A stretch of 17,694 nt of DNA from Candidatus Pacebacteria bacterium CG10_big_fil_rev_8_21_14_0_10_44_11 (GCA_002772705.1 PFDH01000012.1:1-17694); one strand, 5' to 3'; positions 1-7,741 are shown, numbered from the stretch's first letter. A program made the numbers and translations. Notes: generated by a model from the sequence alone, not told the origin.

Positions 1-49
1 TTAGCGCTAAGTAGAAATGTCCGGTTTCCTGCTAAGTAGAAATGTCCCC
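1..49 (+). repeat. Left terminal inverted repeat with two internal motif copies
   Basis: The motif GCTAAGTAGAAATGTCC occurs twice, at 6-22 and 31-47, exactly 25 bp apart. The whole segment aligns with the reverse complement of 1468-1515 with a 1-bp gap and a few mismatches. Paired motifs at each end are best read as two transposase-binding sites per end. Confidence 0.8.
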
Positions 50-74
50 TTTCGGGTTATTTTACTTGTTAATT

Positions 75-1406
75 TTAAACGGCTCCGATAGGCTTAGAAT
101 AATAATTATCGTTTGTAAATTCGTCGAAGTCTGATTCCCACGGATTTCTTTTTTTATAATTTTTCTGAGCTTCTTGAATTAGTATATCATCCATTCTGCT
201 GTTGATAATTTTACTGTCTATTGATTTTGTATTAGGAAGCTGTTTGATTGTTGTGTACTCAAGTAATTTACCTTTGTTGTCAAATACCTTTATTATTCCG
301 TCATATCTCTCACAAATAGTAACTATAGTTTTTCTAAGGGTAAAAGCAGATCTTTTGGTTTTGATTTGAAAAATAGTTTTGCTATATTGAAAAGTTAAAT
401 TTTTAGAAAGAATTCCAGTTTTTTTAAGACAAAGTATTTTTGTCAGATCAATATTTTTATCTAATCTCCTGTGCATATCTACTCCTGATCTTGGTTTTAC
501 AGAAAACTTTTGATTAAACTTTTTAATAAATTTGGGAAGAAATATATTTGCTTCTTCAATACTATAGATATTGTTTAATCTCATTTCTTTAACCAATCTA
601 GTTTGGAGAGTTCTATTTAATTTTTCAACTCTTCCCTTTGCTTGAGCAGTTTCAGCAAATATTAGCTCAATTCCTAATTCTTTCATGGCTCTGCTAAATT
701 GAGTTAAGCCTTCATTTTCATCTGTAGTTGGTTTTTTGAGATCTAATTTCGTAGGAGTATTAACTCTAAAAATACTGTGTTTATCTACGTAAAAAGCTAG
801 GGGTAGTCCATACTTGAGAAAATACTCTTCTGCTAACTTAAAGTAATCTTGAGTAGTTTCAGTTTTACTAAATTTGTAAAAAGAAATGTTACTGGCATCA
901 TCAATGGCCACATTAAGATTACATTTAGGAGCTTTGCCTTCAAACCAATCATGTGGTGAGCCATCTAGCTGTATTAGCTCCCCAAAACAAGCTCTTCTTT
1001 CTCGAAGTTGGTGGACATGGGCTTTCTTTCTTGTTTTTGATTTCCAGATTCCCACCATTGTCATTTCTTGTCTTAATTTTTCTGTGCTGATTTTAATTTG
1101 ATGATTTTCAAGTAATTTCTCATTAGCCAAAGTTGGAGCAAAATCCCAGTACTTATCCTTGATTAACTGAATTGCCTGATCTAGTTTTTCCTGAGAAATT
1201 TTATTATTACTAACTTTACCTCTAGATTTGTGAATTAATCCCTTACTGCCTTCAAGTTTATACTTTTTCAAAGTACGCCTGGTTTGTCTGATGGTGATTC
1301 CCAACATTTTTGCTCCAACTTTTTGTTTAATTTCTCGTCTTATTAATTTTTCTAAAACCTCTATTCTCAACAATTCGCTTTCTTTCATGATTAAATATCC
1401 TTTCAT
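75..1406 (-). CDS. DDE transposase (ISNCY/IS1202-like)
   Basis: This enzyme would cut and join the ends of the surrounding insertion sequence. From the chosen start it is 443 aa. An N-terminal helix-turn-helix lies near residues 31-53 (GAKMLGITIRQTRRTL). The RNase H-like catalytic core follows, with GELIQLDGSPHDWFEG (first Asp about residue 148), YVDKHSIF (second Asp about 218) and KGRVEKLNRTLQ (Glu about 271). The 'LDGSPHDWFEG' and 'RVEKLNRTLQ' signatures are those of ISNCY-type transposases. All three acidic residues are present and the frame is open, so it may be active. The start at 1406 is preferred to the upstream ATG at 1439 because AAGGAG sits 7 nt before it. The gene is rich in Lys, Ile and Asn and in A/T-ending codons, unlike its neighbours. 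Confidence 0.9.
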   Translation of the reverse strand: MKGYLIMKESELLRIEVLEKLIRREIKQKVGAKMLGITIRQTRRTLKKYKLEGSKGLIHKSRGKVSNNKISQEKLDQAIQLIKDKYWDFAPTLANEKLLENHQIKISTEKLRQEMTMVGIWKSKTRKKAHVHQLRERRACFGELIQLDGSPHDWFEGKAPKCNLNVAIDDASNISFYKFSKTETTQDYFKLAEEYFLKYGLPLAFYVDKHSIFRVNTPTKLDLKKPTTDENEGLTQFSRAMKELGIELIFAETAQAKGRVEKLNRTLQTRLVKEMRLNNIYSIEEANIFLPKFIKKFNQKFSVKPRSGVDMHRRLDKNIDLTKILCLKKTGILSKNLTFQYSKTIFQIKTKRSAFTLRKTIVTICERYDGIIKVFDNKGKLLEYTTIKQLPNTKSIDSKIINSRMDDILIQEAQKNYKKRNPWESDFDEFTNDNYYSKPIGAV

Positions 1407-1413
1407 TATGGGT

Positions 1414-1419
1414 CTCCTT
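1414..1419 (-). promoter_or_regulatory. Shine-Dalgarno site of the transposase
   Basis: On the minus strand the sequence AAGGAG lies 7 nt before the ATG at 1406. It decides the start of the transposase: the alternative ATG at 1439 lies upstream of this site. It is one of only two strong SDs in the window. Confidence 0.75.
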
Positions 1420-1467
1420 TTCAGCTTGTTTGTTAACAAGCCTAATTATGGAGATCTTTTCTCAAAA

Positions 1468-1515
1468 GAGGACATTTCTACTTTGCAGGAAGAGGACATT
1501 TTCGCTTTGGGCTAA
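1468..1515 (-). repeat. Right terminal inverted repeat with two internal motif copies
   Basis: Two copies of a motif beginning GGACATTT lie at 1470-1486 and 1494-1510, 24 bp apart. They are the reverse complement of the paired motifs at the left end. The inner copy (ending CTACTTTGC) matches the left-end motif better than the outer one (ending CGCTTTGG), so the outer copy has diverged. The repeat ends at GCTAA, 18 bp before the putative promoter of the next gene. Confidence 0.8.
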
Positions 1516-1532
1516 CAATATATGCCAAACAT

Positions 1533-1561
1533 CTGGTAATTAGAGAATAGTTTGATATACT
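1533..1561 (+). promoter_or_regulatory. Putative extended -10 promoter for the YerC-like gene and metG
   Basis: TATACT at 1556-1561 is preceded by TG-A (1553-1555), forming an extended -10 element. The -35 region about 17 bp upstream (near 1533-1538, CTGGTA) is weak, as is usual for extended -10 promoters. Transcription would start about 12 nt before the ATG at 1580. The insertion sequence ends only 18 bp upstream of the -35 position. Confidence 0.5.
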
Positions 1562-1579
1562 TTCGCTACGCAAAGTAAG

Positions 1580-1921
1580 ATGAAAAGAACTAATCGCCAA
1601 GCTGAGCAAGAGTTACAACAAGATTTAGCGGTCGTGCTGACCGAGCTCAAAAAACCAAGCTTGACTGAACAATTTTTGTCTCAGTTTTTAACTCAGACCG
1701 AAGTTCAGGCTTTAGCTAAAAGGCTTGCTATTCTAAAGAAATTGCACCAGAATTATTCATACGCCCAAATCCAGAAAGAGTTGGCCGTTTCTAGCGCCAC
1801 AATCTCGTTGGTTGCTCAAATTAAGGATTCAGAAATTGGCGAGCAAATGATCGAGAGCTTGTCAGTTCACGACTGGGCAACCAAAACCGCTCGGACAATC
1901 AGAAGCTGGTTTGCCAATTAA
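1580..1921 (+). CDS. TrpR/YerC-like helix-turn-helix regulator
   Basis: A small (113 aa) DNA-binding protein of the TrpR-related YerC/YecD family. The core FLTQTEVQALAKRLAILKK (about residues 36-54) followed by YSYAQIQKELAVSSATIS (about 59-76) is the family's helix-turn-helix, with the recognition helix in the SSATIS part. Flanking segments are helical and charged. YerC-type proteins are of poorly known function; the family shares the fold of the tryptophan repressor, but a ligand cannot be inferred. It lies 20 nt before metG in the same direction, probably in one transcript starting at the 1533-1561 site. It has no clear SD. It could regulate its own operon. The family call is firm, the target unknown. 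Confidence 0.82.
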   Translation: MKRTNRQAEQELQQDLAVVLTELKKPSLTEQFLSQFLTQTEVQALAKRLAILKKLHQNYSYAQIQKELAVSSATISLVAQIKDSEIGEQMIESLSVHDWATKTARTIRSWFAN

Positions 1922-1941
1922 TACGTATTTGCGTAACAATT

Positions 1942-3372
1942 ATGAAAAAATTTTACTTGACCGCCGCCATTCCGTATGTCAATGCCAAACCTCATCTGGG
2001 GCACGTCTTGGAGTGGTTTCAGGCCGATGTCATCGCCCGTTTTCATCGCCAGCTGGGAGAATCAGTCCAGTTTTCTTGTGGCACTGATGAAAATTCACTC
2101 AAAAACGTCCAGGCGGCAGCCAAAGCTGGCGTTGATCCTCAAGTCTGGCTTGATCAGTATGCCCAAGTTTTTCAAGACGCCTTCAAATTTTTTGAGATTT
2201 CCCTGACTAACTTTAGACGAGGGAGCGATCAAACTCAGCATTGGCCAGGGGTGCAGGAGCTTTGGCAGCGCTGTCTGGACGCTAATGATATTTACCAGAA
2301 AGAGTATACCGGTTTGTACTGTGTTGGCTGTGAAAGTTACTATACTCAGGGTGAGCTGATTGACGGCCAATGCCCAGAGCACTTAACTGTTCCCGAAACC
2401 ATTACCGAAAAAAATTACTTTTTTAAACTTTCAAAATACCAGTCCCAAATTGAGGAGCTGCTTGCTGCTGACACCGTCGCGGTGCTTTCTGATCAATACA
2501 AACAAGAAATGCTCAGTTTTGTCAGAAACGGCCTTGAAGATTTTAGCGTCTCACGCTCAATCAGCCGAGCTCGAGGGGTGGGTGTACCGGTTCCCAATGA
2601 CTCTTCTCAAGTGATGTACGTCTGGTTTGACGCTTTAGCTATTTACTTGACCAGTATTGGCTGGGGCTATGATCAACAGCGCTTTGAGTCAATTTGGCCA
2701 GCAGACCTACACGTCATTGGCAAAGGCATTGCCCGTTTCCACGCCGTCTACTGGCTGGGTATACTGCTCTCAGCTACATTAAGCTTGCCAAAAAAAATCT
2801 CTGTCCACGGCTATATCACCGCCGATGGCCAGAAAATGAGTAAATCGTTAGGCAACGTCATCGATCCGTTCAAACTGGTTGAGCAGTTTGGCTTAGAACC
2901 AGTCAAGTTTTTTCTGCTCAAGTACATTAACTCGCACAGCGATGGTGATTACTCGCAAGAAAAATTTATCGAAGCCTACAATGCGGATTTAGCCAATGGC
3001 ATTGGTAACTTGTGTTCGCGGGTAGCAAAGTTGTGCGAAAAGGACGGCTTGTCGGGTCTTTCAAAGCCACAGACTGTTTTCAATCAAGATTTTGTCAAGT
3101 TTTTTGACCAAGTCGAGCTTTCACAAGCCTTAGAGTGGCTGACAACCCAAATTTCCCGGGCTGACCTCTACTTGAGCCAAGAAAAGCCTTGGCAGGAAAC
3201 TGATTCCGCCAAACGTACACAGGTGTTAGAACAAGCAGTGACCAAAATTCTTTTTATCGCTATCCATCTGCAGCCATTTTTGCCTCATGCAGCAGAAAGA
3301 ATCATTGCTCACTTTACTGCCCCAACAATTAGCGTATTTCAGCCCAGTCTCTTTCCCAGACTAGGTTTATAA
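1942..3372 (+). CDS. metG: Methionyl-tRNA synthetase, minimal form
   Basis: Class I aminoacyl-tRNA synthetase that charges tRNA-Met (initiator and elongator) with methionine in the cytoplasm. The HIGH-type motif is HLGH at residues 18-21 (AIPYVNAKPHLGH context) and the KMSKS loop is intact at 298-302. A single zinc knuckle is formed by C127, C130, C144 and H147 (CVGC, then CPEH). The WFDALAIYLT segment of the Rossmann core is also present, followed by the helical anticodon-binding domain to the end. At 476 aa it lacks the C-terminal Trbp111-like tRNA-binding domain found in many bacterial MetRS. No SD precedes the ATG. The tatD-like gene follows after 9 nt, an order also known from Firmicutes (metS-yabD). 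Confidence 0.96.
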   Translation: MKKFYLTAAIPYVNAKPHLGHVLEWFQADVIARFHRQLGESVQFSCGTDENSLKNVQAAAKAGVDPQVWLDQYAQVFQDAFKFFEISLTNFRRGSDQTQHWPGVQELWQRCLDANDIYQKEYTGLYCVGCESYYTQGELIDGQCPEHLTVPETITEKNYFFKLSKYQSQIEELLAADTVAVLSDQYKQEMLSFVRNGLEDFSVSRSISRARGVGVPVPNDSSQVMYVWFDALAIYLTSIGWGYDQQRFESIWPADLHVIGKGIARFHAVYWLGILLSATLSLPKKISVHGYITADGQKMSKSLGNVIDPFKLVEQFGLEPVKFFLLKYINSHSDGDYSQEKFIEAYNADLANGIGNLCSRVAKLCEKDGLSGLSKPQTVFNQDFVKFFDQVELSQALEWLTTQISRADLYLSQEKPWQETDSAKRTQVLEQAVTKILFIAIHLQPFLPHAAERIIAHFTAPTISVFQPSLFPRLGL

Positions 3373-3381
3373 GTTTATCTA

Positions 3382-4185
3382 ATGATCATTGATTCACACT
3401 GCCACTACAATCTTTCGCCATTGTTGGAAAACTGGTCAAAGTATTGGGTTGACGCCCAGGTTCAGAACGTTAAAGGCAGCTTGGTAGTTGGCACTTCAGT
3501 GACCACCAGCGCCACTGCCGTGGAGCTGGCAACCAAAGAGGCTGGATTTTTAGCAAGTGTTGGTGTTCACCCTGACACCATCACCGCTGACCAATCGATC
3601 GAAACTGTAATCGAAGCACTGGAAAAATTGGCCGTTGATCCTCACGTTGGTGCCATTGGCGAGTGTGGCCTAGACTACTTCAGATTGCCTAACTCGCCCC
3701 AAGCTGACGAAATTAAAGTCCTCCAGCACGAGGCACTGCTCCATCAGATGAAACTAGCTAAAAAACTATCACTCCCACTGATTATTCACCTGCGGGACAC
3801 TAACAACGATGCCTACTGGGATTTTTTCTCAATCCTCAAGCTAGTCGAGCCCTTAAATAAGCCATTCATCCTGCACTGTGTTTCTGGTCCTGCCAAGTTT
3901 ATCAATCTTTGTCTTGACCGAGGGGCTTATCTGGGAGCAGCAGGCAACTGCACCTATAAAAATGCCGATCTTATCCGTAGTTTGCTTCGGATGTCACCAA
4001 AAAACCGAGTGCTAGTTGAAACTGACGCTCCATATTTACCACCCCAGCCATACCGGGGAAAAATTTGTCAGCCTGCAATGATACACTTAACCTCAGATTT
4101 TCTTGAACAAGAACTACAATTAACAAAACAGCAATTGTTAGAAAATACGTTGACTGTATTTCCTCAGTTTGGTAATCAAGTATGA
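3382..4185 (+). CDS. tatD: TatD-family metal-dependent DNase
   Basis: A TIM-barrel metallo-hydrolase of the TatD/YcfH (YabD) family, known as 3'-5' exonucleases or DNases acting in DNA repair or turnover. Metal ligands are visible in order: H6 and H8 (DSHCHYN), E94 (GECGLDYF), H136 (PLIIHLRD), H165 (FILHCVSG) and D215 (VETDAPYLPP), a full set. The length (267 aa) is normal for the family. There is no SD. A TATAAG box at 3368-3373 ends 8 nt before the ATG, so a separate leaderless transcript is conceivable. It ends in TGA overlapping the ATG of the next gene (ATGA), which shows that TGA is a stop codon here. Precise substrate is unproven; the family is certain. Confidence 0.93.
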   Translation: MIIDSHCHYNLSPLLENWSKYWVDAQVQNVKGSLVVGTSVTTSATAVELATKEAGFLASVGVHPDTITADQSIETVIEALEKLAVDPHVGAIGECGLDYFRLPNSPQADEIKVLQHEALLHQMKLAKKLSLPLIIHLRDTNNDAYWDFFSILKLVEPLNKPFILHCVSGPAKFINLCLDRGAYLGAAGNCTYKNADLIRSLLRMSPKNRVLVETDAPYLPPQPYRGKICQPAMIHLTSDFLEQELQLTKQQLLENTLTVFPQFGNQV

Positions 4186-5693
4186 ACGTTGCCGACATAC
4201 CCAGCACTCTTGTCCGCCGCTACCCAGTTAAATCACAGCGTTTCCTTGAAATTTTGCCCGGCTTTATCTCTTGGTCTTTAATTTTATTCCCCATTTGGGG
4301 CTCTCTCTTTTTTCCAATTTGGGTGGCATATTATGTCATTACTTTTTGTGTTTACTGGCTATATCGATCTTTTTCTTTAGCAATTTTGGCCGTGGTTGCC
4401 CACCTAAGGATTAAAGCATCCAGCAAATTTGACTGGCTGGCTGACCTTAAGCAGTCCTACGCCAAAAGCTGGCAATCAATTCATCACATTATCATCATTC
4501 CCACTTATAAAGAGCCCATTACCACGCTGAATCGAACAATCGATGCCTTAGTTAAGCAAACATTTCCGCTGGGTAATCTTCACATCATGGTTTCTTTTGA
4601 AGAAAGGGAGGGGGATGAGGCTCGTAAAAAATCACGACAACTGAGCTCAAAATATGCCTCAATCTTTGGCGACTTCTGGATTACGTTTCATCCCGACATT
4701 ATCGGCGAAATTAAGGGCAAATCGGCCAATACCTGTTGGGGTGCCAAACAAGCCAAGAAGTTGTTAGTTGACCAAAAAAAGCTTGCCATTGAAAAAATTA
4801 CCATCACCAGTGAAGACGCCGACGCCGTTTTTCACCAATCATACTTCTCAGCCCTGACTCAAGCTTTTTTGAGCAGCGACAAACCATATAACAAAATCTG
4901 GCAAGGAGCGATTGTTTTTTACAATAATATCTGGAAAGTACCACCACCAATCAGGGTGCTGGCGTCGATGTTTTCAGTGATTCAGATGTATATTTTGATG
5001 CGTAAAGACAGGCTGATTAATTTTTCAACCTACAGCACCACCCTGAAACATGTGGACGAGATTGGCTACTGGGATACAGATGTTATTCCAGAAGATTACC
5101 GGTTATTTTTTAAATCATACTTCGCCAAAAATGGTGATTTTGAAGTTGAGCCACTGTTTTTGCCAATCTACGCCGACGCCGCCGAAGCCCCCAGCCTTTG
5201 GGGAACCATGAAGAATCAATACGAGCAACTGAAGCGTTGGGCGTGGGGTGTCAGTGATGACGCTTATATTATTAAGCAATACATCTTGGCCAGAAACATT
5301 CCCTTTTGGGATAAAACAATTAGAGTCTTAAAGACAGTCGAAGATCACTTTCTATGGCCAGTTAACTGGTTTGCCATTACTGTATCTGCCTTTTTGCCAC
5401 CTTTTTTAAATGATGATTTTAATCGAACCATGATCGGCAAAACTTTGCCACAAGTAACCTCAACGCTGCTCACACTATCATTGGTTTCGATGATTGTGAT
5501 TTTTGTGATTGATGCCCTTAACCGGCCACCACGCCCCAACAAACGCAACGTTTTTTCTTATATCTTCCAACCACTCGAATTTTTGCTCCTGCCGGTGATT
5601 GGTTTCTTTTTTTCTGCCCTGCCTGGTATCGACGCCCACACCAGATTAATGTTGGGCAAATACATTGAGTACAAAGTGACCGAAAAAGTCTAA
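4182..5693 (+). CDS. Membrane glycosyltransferase, family 2 (cellulose-synthase-like)
   Basis: A membrane-bound GT-A enzyme using a nucleotide sugar on the cytoplasmic side. Two hydrophobic segments near residues 28-72 precede the catalytic domain, which starts at IIIIPTYKEP (about 103-112). Expected motifs follow: SEDADAVF with D212 and D214 for nucleotide and metal binding, VIPEDYRLF with E304-D305 as the catalytic-base region, and QLKRW (349-353), the QxxRW signature of processive synthases. Three further hydrophobic segments lie at roughly 395-490. The layout matches cellulose/hyaluronan-synthase-like enzymes, but the polymer or acceptor cannot be told. It starts inside the tatD stop (ATGA overlap), implying translational coupling, and ends before a small hairpin. 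It is the first gene of the envelope-glycan block. Confidence 0.88.
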   Translation: MNVADIPSTLVRRYPVKSQRFLEILPGFISWSLILFPIWGSLFFPIWVAYYVITFCVYWLYRSFSLAILAVVAHLRIKASSKFDWLADLKQSYAKSWQSIHHIIIIPTYKEPITTLNRTIDALVKQTFPLGNLHIMVSFEEREGDEARKKSRQLSSKYASIFGDFWITFHPDIIGEIKGKSANTCWGAKQAKKLLVDQKKLAIEKITITSEDADAVFHQSYFSALTQAFLSSDKPYNKIWQGAIVFYNNIWKVPPPIRVLASMFSVIQMYILMRKDRLINFSTYSTTLKHVDEIGYWDTDVIPEDYRLFFKSYFAKNGDFEVEPLFLPIYADAAEAPSLWGTMKNQYEQLKRWAWGVSDDAYIIKQYILARNIPFWDKTIRVLKTVEDHFLWPVNWFAITVSAFLPPFLNDDFNRTMIGKTLPQVTSTLLTLSLVSMIVIFVIDALNRPPRPNKRNVFSYIFQPLEFLLLPVIGFFFSALPGIDAHTRLMLGKYIEYKVTEKV

Positions 5694-5700
5694 CAGGCAA

Positions 5701-5715
5701 GGGCTGTTAAAGCCC
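5701..5715 (+). terminator. Small hairpin after the GT2 gene, possible weak terminator or attenuator
   Basis: GGGCT (5701-5705), loop GTTAA, AGCCC (5711-5715) forms a perfect 5-bp GC-rich stem 8 nt after the GT2 stop. The following bases AATTGTTT are T-poor for an intrinsic terminator, so read-through into the glycan operon is likely. It sits just before the putative promoter at 5718-5747. Confidence 0.35.
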
Positions 5716-5717
5716 AA

Positions 5718-5747
5718 TTGTTTGCACACCCAGAATATGGGTATACT
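5718..5747 (+). promoter_or_regulatory. Putative promoter of the second glycan operon segment
   Basis: TTGTTT (5718-5723) and TATACT (5742-5747) are separated by 18 bp. The -10 box ends exactly 7 nt before an in-frame GTG at 5755. Transcription starting there would give a leaderless message. This conflicts with starts at TTG 5722 or ATG 5737, which would overlap the promoter. Confidence 0.45.
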
Positions 5748-7371
5748 AGTAGCTGTGCGACCGTCTTTTTTTCACAAATTTGGTACTGCCAGCGTAGCCA
5801 TTCCGTGCAGTTTGTCTTTATTGCTGTTAGTTCAGACAATTTTGCGGTTACCAAATTTTTTTGAGCCATATTGGTATGGTGACGAAGGCATTTACCTGAC
5901 CATCGGCACAGCTCTTAACCGAGGCGCCAGACTTTACACTGACATTGTTGATCACAAAACCCCGCTGATTTATATCTTTGCCCAAGTCGGGTCACAGCTA
6001 GCTTTCAGAGTCTTGCTCTTTTTCTGGCTGATGGCTGCGACCATGCTGTTCTTTTTTCTGGCCAAAAAGTTGCTCAAAAAAAACTGGGCAGTGATACTGG
6101 CCAGTAGTGTTTTTATGGTTTTTACAACACTGCCGTGGTTTGAAGGCAATATTCCTAATGGTGAATTATTTGTGATAGGTTTTGTCTTGGCAGGGTTATG
6201 GTTGATTAGTCAAACGCCATTTTTTGAAAATGCGGTTCTGATTCAGACCAGTCAAGCAAAATTGTGGTCGATTGGCAATAGTCTCAGATTATTTTTTGGT
6301 GGTAGTTTACTCGGTTTGGCAATTTTGACCAAAATACCGGCCATTTTTGATCTAGCGGCAGTTGTTAGTTTGGCCTATTTTTCGATACTTAATACGGTGA
6401 TTAATTGGCCAATCAAGCTAACAGCGTGGTGGCAATCGTTACGGGTCACAGTACTGCAAGGAGTAATCATTGGTTTAGGTGTGGCACTCCCCATTTTGCT
6501 CTCAATTCTCTACTTTGTTGCCCAGGGCTCCGGCTCAGACTACTTGCAATTTGGCCTACTCTATAACTTTCAATATTCCGGCAGCTGGCAACTAGATGTT
6601 ACCAATCCGATGCTCGTCTTTTTCTTTACTCTGCCAGGAAAAATTGCCTTTTTGGTCGCAACTTTTGGCTTGTTAACGATTTTTGCTAAATTGCTGCCAA
6701 ATCAAGCCAAGTTTACCATTGGTTGGTTTGCCTTAGCCTTTATAGCTAGTTTACTTTCTAATCGACCGTATTCCCATTACTTTATGCAAGCAATTCCGCC
6801 GTTAGCGGTATTGTTAGCAATGACTGCCGAAAATGTCTGGCCAATCGCTAAATTACCTCAAAAAAAGTTGGGGCAAGTTATCACCTTGCTCTTTTCTGGG
6901 GGCTTGGTTAGCTTTTTTATTGCCACTCTCTTTATCATGCACGTCGGTCTCTATCCAACCTGGAGTTACTATCGGAATTTTTATGCTTACTCGACTGGGA
7001 AAATGCCCCGAGCCGAGTATTTTGAGTCATTTAACTATCTGATGGCCGAGAACTATCACTTAGCTGCCATCATCAAGGCCGATGCACCAGACAAAATCTT
7101 TATTTGGGGTACCAACCCCATGCTCTATGCCCTGTCAGCCACCCGGCCAGTTGGTCGTTTTACCGTGGCTTTTCACATTGAAGACCTGGGAGTCCAAGCC
7201 GAAACGATTCAAAAAGTGAGAGAAGCACTGCCACTCTATATTGTTGTGATGCGAGACCAAAACTCCTCGCTACCTGGCTTAAGTGCTTTGCTCAGTTCAA
7301 AATATCTGCCTTTTGAAACAACACAGCACATGATTGTCTGGAAAAAATTGAGCAAATACAGGTATAATTAA
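5737..7371 (+). CDS. GT39-like membrane glycosyltransferase (PMT_2/ArnT type)
   Basis: A polytopic GT-C glycosyltransferase that would use a polyprenyl-phosphate sugar on the outer face of the membrane. After the first membrane helix comes the short external loop with WYGDEGIYLTIG (Asp-Glu at 49-50 from ATG 5737), the acidic pair typical of ArnT/PMT-type enzymes, then DIVDHKTPLIY (about 70-79), a common motif of this subfamily. Around ten more hydrophobic stretches run to about residue 425. The soluble tail holds KIFIWGTNPMLYAL. The start is uncertain: TTG 5722, ATG 5737 and GTG 5755 are all in frame and none has an SD. A TATACT box at 5742-5747 favours 5755 if leaderless. The acceptor (lipid, glycan or protein) is unknown. 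The next gene starts 4 nt after the stop. Confidence 0.82.
   Translation: MGILVAVRPSFFHKFGTASVAIPCSLSLLLLVQTILRLPNFFEPYWYGDEGIYLTIGTALNRGARLYTDIVDHKTPLIYIFAQVGSQLAFRVLLFFWLMAATMLFFFLAKKLLKKNWAVILASSVFMVFTTLPWFEGNIPNGELFVIGFVLAGLWLISQTPFFENAVLIQTSQAKLWSIGNSLRLFFGGSLLGLAILTKIPAIFDLAAVVSLAYFSILNTVINWPIKLTAWWQSLRVTVLQGVIIGLGVALPILLSILYFVAQGSGSDYLQFGLLYNFQYSGSWQLDVTNPMLVFFFTLPGKIAFLVATFGLLTIFAKLLPNQAKFTIGWFALAFIASLLSNRPYSHYFMQAIPPLAVLLAMTAENVWPIAKLPQKKLGQVITLLFSGGLVSFFIATLFIMHVGLYPTWSYYRNFYAYSTGKMPRAEYFESFNYLMAENYHLAAIIKADAPDKIFIWGTNPMLYALSATRPVGRFTVAFHIEDLGVQAETIQKVREALPLYIVVMRDQNSSLPGLSALLSSKYLPFETTQHMIVWKKLSKYRYN
7363..7368 (+). promoter_or_regulatory. Perfect -10 box 7 nt before a start codon (possible leaderless transcript)
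   Basis: TATAAT at 7363-7368 lies inside the last codons of the GT39-like gene. The ATG of the next gene begins 7 nt after it at 7376, where transcription would be expected to start. No good -35 hexamer and no SD are visible, so this could be chance in AT-rich coding sequence. Confidence 0.4.
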
Positions 7372-7375
7372 GCCC

Positions 7376-7741
7376 ATGGCAGTGCAATTTAACTCCTTGG
7401 GTCTTTGGTCAAAAGTGCCAATCGAAGTCAAAAAGAATTTGTTGGCTTCATTTTACTTAACGGTTCTCACTACTCTGATTGCGACTATTTATTATTTTAT
7501 CGCTCAGCCAGAACTACCATTTTTTTACACCTTGCCACTGCCCGAACAAGCGCTTGGTTCAAAAGAGTGGTTGTTTTTCTTTCCCGTATTGTCATTTTTT
7601 ATCACCCTAACACACATGATTATTATTAGCGTCTATCATGACCTTTCCCCGTTGATCCTTAAACTGTTTGCCTCAATGACGGCAATGGCTCAAGTGATTC
7701 AGCTTTTAGCCCTACTGCGAATTATTTTGATTACGTTTTAA
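7376..7741 (+). CDS. Small membrane protein of unknown function
   Basis: I do not recognise this 121-aa protein. Three hydrophobic segments are visible, near residues 24-44, 65-85 and 90-120. Between the first two lies a conspicuous loop, PELPFFYTLPLPEQALGSKEW, rich in Pro and aromatics. It has no signal peptidase site and no cysteines. It sits 4 nt after the GT39-like gene and 3 nt before the WecA-like gene on the same strand, so it is probably translated from the same message and may assist a polyprenyl-phosphate enzyme or a carrier step. The loop recalls short conserved membrane proteins beside WecA-type genes in Candidate Phyla genomes, but that is an impression only. The reading frame is well supported by the tight spacing on both sides. 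Confidence 0.72.
   Translation: MAVQFNSLGLWSKVPIEVKKNLLASFYLTVLTTLIATIYYFIAQPELPFFYTLPLPEQALGSKEWLFFFPVLSFFITLTHMIIISVYHDLSPLILKLFASMTAMAQVIQLLALLRIILITF

Larger units (their letters stand above)
1..1515 (-). mobile_element. Insertion sequence, ISNCY/IS1202-like, apparently complete
   Basis: One transposase gene on the minus strand is bounded by inverted repeats at 1-49 and 1468-1515. The outermost bases match as TTAGC at position 1 and GCTAA at 1511-1515. The element is clearly more AT-rich than the rest of the window and its gene has a strong SD, unlike most neighbours, so it looks acquired. The transposase resembles the ISNCY/IS1202-type DDE enzymes, but the family name comes from protein motifs and not from a database match. 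The left flank is outside the window, so no target-site duplication can be tested. The window starting exactly at the element's end suggests a contig or cut at a repeat. Confidence 0.8.

Noticed and set aside
886..1101. Plus-strand open frame opposite the transposase core
   Set aside because: Shadow of the transposase gene on the other strand.
1291..1515. Plus-strand open frame ending at the right end of the insertion sequence
   Set aside because: It is antisense to the transposase start and runs through the terminal repeat; no RBS and no recognisable protein.
2095..2382. Minus-strand open frame within metG
   Set aside because: Antisense to a strongly conserved synthetase; composition is that of a reverse-complement shadow.
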